Below, in pieces: positions 26,801 through 38,800 of a DNA stretch of 64,000 nucleotides. This DNA is from Caprimulgus europaeus (Eukaryota > Chordata > Aves > Caprimulgiformes > Caprimulgidae). The DNA is taken from NCBI GenBank assembly GCA_907165065.1, contig OU015535.1:1550001-1614000 (forward strand), read 5' to 3'. The notes below the pieces were generated by a model. It saw only the letters and a program-made list of their open reading frames with translations, searched no databases and was not told the DNA's origin. Positions within the stretch are counted from its first letter, which is position 1; the number at the start of each line of letters is the position of its first letter. Made by a program: the position numbers and the translations under genes.

Positions 26801-29800
26801 CCCACTGCCCCATTTGAAGTCATACATTTGAGCCCTGTTTCATTTCAAAGGGTTCCTGGGCAGTTCTCCTCCAAACAGCAGCCTTGGAGAGCGCTCTGGG
26901 GACTGGTTCCTTGCTGAGGAAATGGTAGGGAAGTGCGAGCAAGTTACTCATCACAGCAGCGTGGATTTGGCAAAGTGGAGATTACATCAGCCCTGCTGAG
27001 AGGTGCTACCAAATCCTCTGTTCAGTGTTTCAGCACAGATTCCCACCTGCACAGCCCCTGCTGGCACTGGGGTTAGGGGTGGCAGGGAACGCCACTCCCA
27101 CGCGAGGAGATCCTGACACGCGCGTCGATCTCCGCTGAAACACTGGCTCCTCATTTCTACCAGGGTCAGAGGCAGCATCAGAACAAGGAAGTTTCTCATG
27201 CAGACACAAATGTGTGAAGTAGCAGTTCTGTTTGCAATGAACTCACGTGTGCAACCATTTCATTATGTATTCCATTGTGTCTGGACTTTAATTAGTCCTA
27301 AGGCATCACACCATCAGAAATGTGCCGTATTTCACGATAGTTACAGTAGCTTTCAGTTAAATGTAAGATGTAGTTTTTAATAAATCAGAAAATATGAACA
27401 TTTCAAAGAAAGATGAAGCCTCTAAGCAGAGAAGATGATGCTACGAGTGTGGTTCTGCTGGAGAAACATGTGCAGATGATGTATTTACTACTGTGAATAA
27501 ATCTGAATCAGGAATCTAATTAGCTATTGTAATGCCTTAAAGAAACTAGTCTTTATCAGAGAGGGGAAATTAGGACCATATGCTTTTCTTTCTTCTTCTC
27601 CATGCTCTCTATTTTAAAATCATACAAAAAACAAAACAAAACAAAACAAAAAACAACTCAAACCCCAAAAGATAGAGACTGCCAACAGAGTGCACACAGC
27701 AAAGACAGAGGAATCACCAATTAATAGTAAACATTTGTTTTCCCACAATGGAACTAGAGAAGCTTCCTTATACCTGCCCTTCCTTACATAGCACTGTCAG
27801 TCATGTCAAGTAGAGACAAAGTGCCATCAGTCATTACAGTGCACTGTGTTACCTCACCGTGCTTTAAACGCTGCGTGGATAATGGCGACTTCCTCCTCCG
27901 TCCGTAACTCACTGCAGCCAACACAAACCATACCAAAACACATGCCAGCCCTGAGAACATTCCAACATGCTTTGCACCAAGAAAGAAAGAACTGATCCTC
28001 AGCACAGACAACTGGATGTACATGGGGAACACCACTCACAGCACCCCAGAGAACATCCACTCAGCACTACTCTCTGAGTAGACCACAAACGCAGTGTCTC
28101 TCATTTGCTGCATCCCCTGGCTTCAGGTCATACAGCTTACAGGGAGATACTGAAAAAACAGCGAAGGATCACGGCTTTGACTGATAGCATGAGTTTAAAA
28201 AGTAACTAAATCACATTCACTCCAGAACAGAAGCTGGTAAATCCCATATGAAGTCAAACCCAATGATGTCACCCGGCGTAACCAGAGGAACTCCATGTTC
28301 AGGCACCAATGCAGCATCCTGTAGTGCACACAAGTCACTGAGCTGCTTGGACAGCACATGCATACAGCAAATGCCCATTCCTCAGATAAATTTAGGACTC
28401 TGGAGGTAATTCAAAACCATCTTTTTAGAACTGAAATGTACTTTTTCCTCTGAGAGGGCACCTGACCAGACTCTGGCACCCAACCTTACCGATGCATCGG
28501 GTTCCCTCCTCGTTGGAGTGGTAGCCCCTGCTGCATGTCAGCATGTTCCTCTGGCACGTGTAAGAGCCAACAGTATTGATGCAGTTGAATCCTGGTTTAC
28601 ATGGCTCAGGGAGAGATGTGCATTCATTAATATCTGGAGAGGAAGATGAATTAGAATAGTGAGAGAAGCGATTTAACCTTTCTAGGCTGTTTTCTTCCAA
28701 CTGGCACTTTTTTTTCCTTCATGTCCATTTATTGTGCTACAAAGATAAGGCTCATGAAGGTCTGGTGTGGTAAGAAGTATGCATATCTTTAAAAGAACAA
28801 TAATATTTCAATTAAATTCACAGTAGGATTTAAGGAGAACTACATGTGGTCAGCATACACCCCTTGGACTGGCTAAAAGGAACAGGAGTTGGCCAGTGCT
28901 GCTGCACATATGAATGGTCCCACCTACCAACACAGTTTCCCTCAGGGTCTTGTAGAAATCCATCCATGCAGCGCTGCTTTGATTCACAGTAGAATGATCC
29001 TTCTGTATTCTGACAAATGAAGTTCACTTTACAACTATGAGTTCCTCTCTTGCATTCATCAATGTCTGTTAATCAGAGCAAAACACCAAACGGTGACCAG
29101 TTAAGCTGCAATTTTCAATAGCCTTCATTACTGCTTTATAAATGACTTTCTCAGAAAAGGACATTAGGAAGCATCTTTTAAACAGGTTCCAGTATAGGTT
29201 GGGAGATGATCTCCTAGAGAGCAGTGTAGGGTAAAGGGATCTGGGAGTCCTGGTGGACAGCAGGATGGCCATGAGCCAGCACTGTGCCCTTGTGGCCAGG
29301 AAGGCCAATGGCATCCTGGGGGGCATTAGAAGGGCTGTGGTCAGTAGGTCCAGAGAGGTTCTCCTCCCTCTCTACTCTGCTCTGGTGAGGCCACATCTGG
29401 AATATTGTGTCCAGTTCTGGGCCCCACAGTTCAAGAAGGACAGGGAGCTGCTTGAGAGAGTCCAGCACAGAGCCACCAAGGTGATGAAGGGAGTGGAACA
29501 TCTCCCTGATGAGGAAAGGCTGAGGGAGCTGGGGCTCTTGAGCTTGGAGAAGAGGAGGCTGAGGGGGGACCTCATTAATGTTTATAAATATCTGAAGGGT
29601 GAGTGTCAGGAGGATGGGGCCAGGCTCTTCTCAGTGGTGTCCAATGGTAGGACAAGGGGCAATGGGTGTGAGCTGGAACACAGGAGGTTCTGCTTAAATT
29701 TGAGAAGGAACTTCTTACTGTGAGGGTGCCAGAGCCCTGGGCCAGGCTGCCCAGGGAGGGTGTGGAGTCTCCTTCTCTGGAGACATTCAAGACCCACCTG

Positions 29801-32800
29801 GACGCCTTCCTGTGTGATCTCATCCAGGTGTTCCTGCTCTGGCAGGGGGATTGGACTGGATGAGCTTTTGAGGTCCTTTCCAATCCCTGACATTCTGTGA
29901 TTCTGTAAACCTGACACCCAACATTGCCTTTGGAAATCGGTGGGTTTCAGGTGTGTTTGCTCTTGGACACCCACGTCAGCACAGGCTTTGGAGTCTGTCA
30001 GGTCCTGCAGCAAATTCGGCTCAAATCCCTACTGCCGCGTTCCCGGCATCTCTCGTAAACCACAATCACTGAAACATCTGCAGTTTAAAAACCCTAAAGG
30101 CCCAAGGGAATAAGGTACACACGATGAAATGTGTACCACACTCTTTCCAAAGCAAAACGGTCTCTTATTCCTTATGTACCTCAGGAGTTCTGGGTAGAAA
30201 CCTCCCTCCACTGCATTTGGTACTAAAAGGGCACCTCATTTGGGCAGAGCTGGGATTCCACTGTGAACACAGGCACATTTGTGTGCACAGATGTCCTACA
30301 GTGCACACAACACTCCTCCAGCTGTGAAAACTATTCTGAAAAAAATCTGAATAAGAGGTAGCAGTACTCACAACAAATTTTCCTTTTTCTCTTACTCTGC
30401 AGCACATAAAAAAGTGGAGTTCAGTGTTTCACAAACGTCTACAAATCCAATAGTTACCTGTAGGCATTTTTACACAGAGCAGTTCTGCAGTTTTAGTCTT
30501 TCTTACTTTCTTGAAGTTATTAATGTAAAGGCTACTTTAAAACAATTTGTAAATTTTATAAGCTGTTTTAATTAAGAAAGCAATTTAGATTAGCAGTAAA
30601 TGTTAGAAATGCTATAAAATCAGGCAACAGAAGAAGACATTCACAAACAGCCTCTTCAGGTAAACCAGAGTTTACTTCTGACAGCTGTCTATACAGCGAG
30701 ATTTCTGATAACTTCTATTTTATAACCTTATGTTGCATGTCAAGAGCTAAGTTCTTTCTTTAGGCCTCTCCTACTCCAGCTGTCAGGAAACTCTGTGTGT
30801 ACAAAATTCAGGAGTAAGTACCACTGGCTTGCCCTGGAAGGCAGGCACACGTGTCTCCTGCACACTCCCGAGCTGCAGAGGAACTCCTGCAGTGCTCTGA
30901 CTACTGATGGTCGCTTCTCCATTATGCCACCATAAAGATCAAGAAGGAGGAGGTACAGAACAACTTCTTCAACCCATGGCCATTCAAAATGCAAATAAAT
31001 GCAGACACACCTCCTGAACACAGGAAGGGCTGGAGGGAGCCAGCCCCATCAGCCATTCAGGCTGTGATTCAGGGTTCAACAGCAAACAGTGGCAGCCCCT
31101 CCAGGGAAAAGCAGAGCCAGGCAGAGGAGTGGAACAGGCATTCCTCCATCAGTGAGCTCTCTCCCTAACCCCTTACAAACAGGGTAAATCCCAGTTCATA
31201 AGGTTTCAGCCATTTTCCAACTTATTTCTAGTTACTGCTGAAAACTACTGCAAATAAAGGACTGTACAGAAGGGGCCTATGAAGTCAAACCTTTCCATGA
31301 TGATCAGCCTTTTTTAGTCACAACCCTGGTACCGCAAAGCAGCAACAATAAATACTTTGCAATCTCTTTCCTTTCCTGTTTGGTACCAGCAATTGCATCA
31401 GCTGAAAAACACTTGTCTTACCAACACATTCTCCATCCTTAAGTTCATAACCTGGCTGACAGCTCAGTTCCTGCAGACATTTGAATGACCCCACCGTGTT
31501 GACGCAGTGCTCTCTCCGCTGGCAGGTGTGTGTATCTGTTACACATTCATTAATGTCTGCAAGAAACAGTTAAACAATTCAGTGCCTCGTATTTATCAAG
31601 TCACCCGCCTCGCCGTGCTCTTTTGGAAGGAATCAAAAGGTCAAGTGAAACCATTTCTTCCAAAAGATAGTCAGTACAGACTTTGCTACAGTGTTCTGAT
31701 GAAAGGTGTTTTATTCCAGGATCTTCTGTTAACACAGAGGAGCTCTAGGAACACAAATCACAAGGAGATTTCCTTCTCCTCCCCTCGTCCCAAACGTGCA
31801 GTGGATGGTGCAAGCACTGAGGACAAGGGATGGGCAGAACTGATCACGTGTAAGTTGGTCAGAGGATTGATAATCAGCTTCTGGGTCACTGGATAGTGAA
31901 TGAGAAAGTGATTAATGCTTAATTGCTCATTACCAGGTTTTCACAGCTCAGGCTATAAATCAGTCCTGGTGCTTCATGCCAGGTAGACAGGAGCTGCTGG
32001 TGTGAAACCACTGCAAGAGAGAGGTACTGGACCCACCTGCCTCGCTGCGGGTGGAGTCATGTAACAAGGCGTCATTAGAACTGCATACACAAGAAAACAT
32101 GGAGAGAGGAATCCTGAAGGCTCCATCAAGTTTGTAAATTTTTATTTAAATCTTTAAAGAGATCTGATTTCAGTAAGTGGAGCAGTAGAAAAGTTATTAA
32201 AAAAAAAATAAAATCACTTAAATACCAGATTGCAGAAGGTAGGACACAGTTTGGGCAGGAATCCGCCATACCTTCCAAAGGACACGTTTTAATAGGCTGG
32301 GATGAAACAATCTCCAATTCAGGCTTTGCTTATGTTAATAATGAAAGCTGAGAACATCATGATGAGCAAATACAAGCAAGAAAAAGGAGTCGGCACTGGG
32401 AAGAGAAACTTCCTTGTCACTCTCCCCAAATTTTACACCTTCACAGCAGTATAAAGCTAGGAAGTATTCCCACAGCTAACAAAAGCCAAATGTGACCAGA
32501 ACTATTACGAAACATCCAGTTTCTCTGCACATGAAGCTGTTTTCATACTACAAAATAAAACAAGAATTGTTTAGATAAGATTTTGGCTGTGGAACCTCAT
32601 TCGCAGAGAAATACAACAGCAGATACACTGCTTCCCCTTGTGGAGCATGAACACAGGAAAAGCCATTTTAAAAGCCTTTGGTCTTAGAAACTGTGCCAGC
32701 TTCTTCTTCTAGAAGGGCACCAAAAAATTTCAGTTCTTTCTGAAGTCACCTAACTGCTGGTGTGTCCCGAGTTTTGCAAGACCACCACGTTAACTTGGTG

Positions 32801-35800
32801 CGATTTCATTATTTATATATCTCTGTTTTCTTTTTTGTTTGCCATTGCTATTTTTCACATGCTGTGTATTTCCCTCCCAAAGCCAACGGGTTAATCCACA
32901 GCAAGGTCCCCACAGTCAGCTGGATCTTTCTGCCTGTCCCACTCGCTGTCTGTGCACTTCTGCTGAATGGCAGGTAATTGCCTACCCCAACGTTTTCAGG
33001 GTTCTGAGCTCCTGATGCCTGTACAGTCTCCCAGTTTCTAAACATTAGAATCACATAATCATTGTATTATTCAGGTTGGAAGGGAACTTAAAGCTCCTCC
33101 AGTCCCAACCCCCCTGCCAGCAGCAGGGACACCTTCCACCAGACCAGGTTGCTCAAAGCCTCGGCCAGCCTGGCCTTGGTGTCGTTGGCGAACTTGCTGA
33201 GGGTGCACTCGATCCCACTGTCTCTGCCGCTGATGACGAGCTTAAACAGCACTGGTCCCCATACGGCCCCCTGAGGGTCACCACTTGTCACCCATCTCCA
33301 TCTCGACGTTGAGCTGTTGACCACTACCTTCTGGATGCAACCACTTGTCTCAAGTCTGAAATCACTCACTCTTCAGCCTCATGAGCTGTTGGAAACACGA
33401 CCTGTTGGCTCTCCTGAGAGCCGTCCCCACGCAGCCTGGGCCCGGGTGTGAGGTCACAGCATGGATGTGAGGTCACAGAGCCCCATAGTGTCGTGCCAGC
33501 TACAAGAACCGACCCCTCAGCCCCTGGCCCCCACTGCAGCAGCAGCAGCAGAAGCGGCAGCAGCAGCAGAAGCGGCAGCAGCAGTGGAAGTGGCAGCAGC
33601 AGCGGAAGCGGCAGCAGCAGCGGAAGCGGCAGCAGCAGCTACAGGAGTAGCATCAGGACGATGCGAGCACAGGGGGCCATGGTCCCCACCCGCCACCTCC
33701 TCCTCATCCTCCTCCTCCTCGTGGCCCTGCATGCCCGGGTTGCCCGGGCTGCCCTGTGGCGAGCGCGGGGAGCAGCAGGTGAGCGGGTGGTGCTGGTGCA
33801 GCCTTTCACAGGCCAGCGGGCTCCTCTCCCCCAGAAGCGTGGGCCATGGTTCTCCCCTCCAGCGCTCGAGCCAGGGCGGCCTCTGGGAGCCCGAGAGCTC
33901 TCCCGCTCAGAAAGCCCCGCGGGGCCGTGCGTCGCTCCCTCCGCTCCCCCAGGACTCTTGTGCCTGGCCTGGAAAGCGCGTTTGGAGAGCTGCAAGGAGC
34001 CAGCCAAGAGGTCCCCAGGCCCCTCTGCAGCTTTGGCAATCTCCACCTCCGTCTGGCTCCCACGTTGTTCCCTGACCCCCTTCCAGCACCTGCACTTGAC
34101 TAAGGCAGAAGTGGATCCCAACATGCAACGCAAACGTCTCCCATCTGTGCTTGCTCCTAGATGAGGCTGGTGGCAACGGTTACCCGGCTTCTCGGCTGGA
34201 CGTTGGCTTGGAGCCCTTGGGGCATCCTGGAGGTAAGTTCTCAATGTCCCTCTCCTTGAAAGAAGAAACATTGAGAGCGTGGCAAGAGCTTCTTCATGTG
34301 CAATTTCCTTTCAGATCCACTCACGGCTGATGACCCCCCAGCCTCTTGGCCTGTTCCTGTCCCCGATCCTGACAGCAATCCCAGAGGTACGTTGCGGGAA
34401 GAAGGAGCATTGACCTTTTCATCTTCTTTCCACCTGTTATTTATTCCTGTGAAACTGAACCAAACCCTTTGTGCCCAGGTTCTCCAAGAGCGCGGTACCC
34501 GGCTGGGGGACGAAAAAAGTCCCCAGAACCATCTGAGGCACTGAGCCAAATTCTGGCTGACCTGCAGAGCGGACACGGTGGGTACATTTCCCTCTGCCGC
34601 AGCCACGAGACTCGGCACGCCGAGGTTTTAGCCACACGTCTGCCCACGCCTGCAGCCCGCTCAGCGGGAAGGGATGGAGCAGAGCCTTGCAGCAGCCACG
34701 CTGGGTTTCACACCTCGCAGGTGCTGGCGAGCCACAGAGATGGGGCAGAGCCTCTGCTGCCACTTGTGGCTCCAGCCGGGTGCCAGGGGCAGCTGCTGCC
34801 CCAGTTTGCCCAGGACGGCTCAGAGCTGGTGGGCGCAGGCAGAGCTGAGGGCCTGGCGCGGGCTGAGCTTGTGTCGGGCTCACGCGCAGCGCCGCTTGCC
34901 CACGGGGCCAGTTCCAGGCAGGAGCCAGGTCCCCAGCAGTGCCGGTTGCCCGTTCCCAGCGCTGGCAGTCAGGCGCAGACGCGGATTCGCGGCTTTTTGG
35001 GCTGTGCTCCATTGCCCGGCTGCGGCCCCAGAGCTGGGCTGGGATGAACACTGGCTGCACCCCAGAGCTCGCCGGGAGTCCCGCGGGGCCCGAGGCACAA
35101 GAGCAGCACGGAGCAAGATCCCTCCCATGAGCTGAGGTCCAGGGCGCTGCACCCTCTGCGCCCGAGCCGTGCTGAGGCTTTACCTGTCCTCTCTGCTTTT
35201 TGGCAGCGCTGCCAGAGCCCAGAGAAGACCCTCACAGCAACGGAGATGAATTTCCTCCAATGCACTCAGGTACTGAGCAGTTCTTGCCAGGGTCCCGCCC
35301 TGGGAGACACGTCCCGAAACCTGGGAGTGGCTGCAAGCGGTGCCCGTGCTGGAGAAGAGGCAGAAGGGCCGAGCAAGGCTCCAGTGTCTCTTGAGAAGGC
35401 CTGACTGCGTCCCCTCGGGGCGTGGGAGCTGGCTGGGGGGAGGGAGAGGTGGGGGTGGCACTGACTGCTGCAGGGGTGGTTTTTGTCCGTGGCCCTGCAA
35501 GGAGCGACTAGTCAAGCAGCCGCGCTCGCCCCCGCGCTCTCCTTCTGGCCTTCCGAGGTCTGTTTGGTGGGACAACCTGTCCCAAAGGGTGGGAGCGTGC
35601 CTGCAGGCACCGGCACTGGGGGAAACAGAGAACGTCCCGGCCACAGCAAACACGCTGCAAGCTTCCTGGGGGGGCACAGCACGGGCTCACGTTCCAAACT
35701 GCTCCTCCAGATGTGGTCGGCGAGTCAAAAACCGGCGCTGCCACTCCCAGGAGGACCCCACACTTCTTCTGCCCCCAAGAAGTGCGAAGAGGCTGCATGA

Positions 35801-38800
35801 TAGGCACAGCACTCATCGTGGTTGCTGTGCTGCTCCTCATGGTGCTGTGCGGTGTCCTGATCCGGCGGAGGAAGATGAGGAAGAGAAACGAGTGAGTGGT
35901 TGATTTTCCCCGCACTGCTTCCTGCCATGGCTGCTCGTAGCCACAAAGCGTTTCTGGTCCGGCTGCTGTGGAGCGGGGCGCTCCTGGCTGGCCAGAGAGC
36001 TCTGCTGAGGTTTCTGCTGCTGTCAGGTGCTTTCAGTGGCCTCCTCACCCCTGGGCCTTCTCCTCGGGAGCTCGCCCTGAGCACAGCCAGTGTCAGCTCC
36101 AGCTGGGCCTGCCTGGCCCAGAGCAGCCCTGGGAGGGACAGGGACAGCCAAAGCGAGGGTGGGGGAAGAGCAAGAGCGGGGGCCGAGATTGCCCTCAGAA
36201 GCGAGACGTGCAGAGCGCTCGCTCCTGACCAGCGCAGCCGCCTGCAGGAACGCCCCTGCTCGGTGGCCATGAGGTGCAGGTGGCCGTGGCCGTGCCCAGG
36301 GCCTCAGCAGCCTCCTCTCTCCCCAGGTATTACTACCAGTCTCGGCCAGCCGAGTTCAGCCTCTCACGCCCAGCCAGCCGCCCTGGCACCGCCGAGACCT
36401 CGACCCAGCGCCAGCAGCCATCGCCCCAGCCTGGGAAACCAGCTCGCCCGCCTTCCCCGCGGCCCCCGCCACCCCCCAGCCCATCTCCAGCCACCGTGCA
36501 ACGCAAGAACCAACCGGGTGCCCACTCAGGGAGGAATGAATCAGAAGCCGCCCCGGCCGCTGTCTTGGAAGAGGCTGAAGACGAATGGCCCCCCCCTCCC
36601 CCGAGCCCACTCCTGGCTGCTGCCTGGGCCGAGGAAGAGAAACATCCGTCCCGGCCCCTCAGCGCGCCCACGGCCGCCAAGCACAGCCAGCGGCACAGCA
36701 CCCGCCAGCCCCAGCCCAGCCTGAAACGCTCCCCGGGAACCTCGAACTCGGCCCCGGCTGCTTCACACCAGAGCCACCGGCCTGGCACCCGCCAGCCGGA
36801 GATGAGGCCAAAATGGCACCCCTGACCCCCGGGCCTGCTGGGCCGACTCCCCACCGAAGCGTGAAGCTTGAGTCTGGCCCAAAATGGCCCCCGGCCCCTC
36901 TGGCTCAGCCCCGGCCCCACCACTGGGAGCTCAGAGCCCCGTCCTGCCTGGCCTTGGATGTTTCTAGGGATGGGGCATCTACCACCTCTCTGGGCAATCC
37001 CACAGAAGAGAATCCCCTCCCTGGCCCTGCTGCCCACGCTGCTCTGGCTGCAGCCGAGGACACAGTTGTTGGCTCTGGGCTGCCAGTGCACGGTGCCGGC
37101 TCAGGTTGAGCTTCTCCTCCCCCTGCACCCCAAGTCCTTCTCCTCAGATCTGCTCTCCATCCATTCTCCTCCCAGCCTGGATTTGTGCTTGGGGTTGCCC
37201 TGACCCAGGTGCAGGACCTTGCACTTGACCTTCATGAGGTTTGCATGGGCCCACCTCTGCAGCCTCTCAGGGTCTCTCTGGATGCCATCTCAACGCTTAG
37301 TTTGATCTTCCATCTCCCAATCTGATATCTTCTCTGTAAAGGTTTTGTTCCTTCCAGTGGCGTTCTCTCAACCATTTAATTTAAATTAAATAATTTCATT
37401 AGTTTTCCGTGCTTACCAGTATCTCTGATTTCAAAATAAAAAATAATAATTTAAAAATTCCAATTCTGACAATTTAAGGAAAACCCAGAAGACAGTAAAT
37501 CACATTTCTGCTCTAAACTATGACACTGTATAAACCTTCCTGCTCATGCCTTCATACCATGTGATGCTCATTAATAAGATGAGATCATAGAGCTTTAAAA
37601 GACAGGAACAAAACCAAAGCTCTGAAAGAAAAACGGGTCAGAAAAACCATGTTCTAAAGGTATGGAGAAGGAGAGAGCTGGAAGGAGAATGTATTCACAC
37701 ACGACATTATAGCCACAGGCACTGCTGCTTTCATTCATGACTAGAAGTCTCCAGCTGCTTCATTTCTCCAGGCATTACCACACCACTGCTGCAGCTCAGG
37801 TGCCTCCTAGATCAGCCTCTAGAAAAGTATCCCAAATAGAAACTATTTCATAAACTCAGGCCTTGGCTTTTTGAAGCAAATTAAATCCTTAGAAATACAC
37901 TTGTAAAACTGGATTGGTTTCTTCCATGAACTGAAATAGCAGGGACGATGCAGCAGAACTATGATGCAGCTTTGACTTTTATACAAAGAAGTTTGTGCCA
38001 GAATCAACAAAGGACTAATCTGAATTTTAAAGTTCCATCACTTTGGAATGGATGTTTCCCACTGCCCAGACTTCTGCAGGTTTCTCGAGCTGTATTTATG
38101 AAGTTTTGCTGTTTCATGATACCTGGGGATTTGGCAGCATCGACGTTGGCCAGGGAGATCCACCGCTGTGTTTTCTTAGTCCAGTTTAATCGTCACCAGT
38201 GCTGCTGCGGCCATCACACCTATGAACTTTTATGACTGTTCAGCAAAGTTATATGTACCCTGAGAGTGTATTGCTGAGGAAAAAGCCAAACAGCACACAA
38301 CTCATGATGTTAAGTGCCTGAGCAAATGGTGCACATGTGTTTTTACTAGCTCAGATTGAAATGTCATATGCAAAGAAGGCCAGAGAGCCTTTTAGCACAA
38401 ATGGTTTAAACGCACTGCGGAGCATGAAGAATTATGATGCTGTGGTGAACAGCTTACACCTATCATCTTACCAACACATTGTCTGTGTTTGCTGAGTATA
38501 AAGCCCTCTGCATAGATCACTCTGTGGTTGACACAGCAGAATGATCCCAGTGTGTCCACACATAACTGTCCTCTGGAACAAGCGTGAGCACCTGTGAGGC
38601 ACTCTTCCAAATCTATATCAACATGTTGCAACCAAAAGGGAAAAACAGAATTCTGTTATGAAGCAACACTTCTTTCACACTAGAGAACTCTAAATGAAGT
38701 GTGTTGGAGCTACCACATCAGCACCACGCTGTAACATACACAGTGTTACATTGAAAATAGGGCTGCAATAAACCTCGGAGATCAGCTGGCCCTTGCTCAC

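Larger units (their letters stand above)
31557..38471 (-). other. FBLN2 intron between the EGF3 and EGF4 exons (host of the nested gene)
   Basis: 6.9 kb, the second-longest intron bounded by two visible FBLN2 exons would be shorter than this one. The A/T-rich flanks (31,557-33,040 and 37,300-38,470) show no coding evidence. The GC-rich core 33,440-36,940 is the plus-strand gene, bracketed by two CR1 fragments. Confidence 0.85.

Noticed and set aside
29253-29723. 156-codon frame with [20 protein letters not shown]
   Set aside because: Remnant of the CR1 reverse transcriptase frame, not a host gene. The same applies to the frames at 15,762-16,037 and 62,759-63,118.
33639-34271. 210-codon minus-strand frame opposite the nested gene, with further frames at 34,437-35,060 and 36,333-37,091
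   Set aside because: Shadow frames of GC-rich plus-strand coding sequence. They do not show a splice-consistent domain order, whereas the plus strand does.
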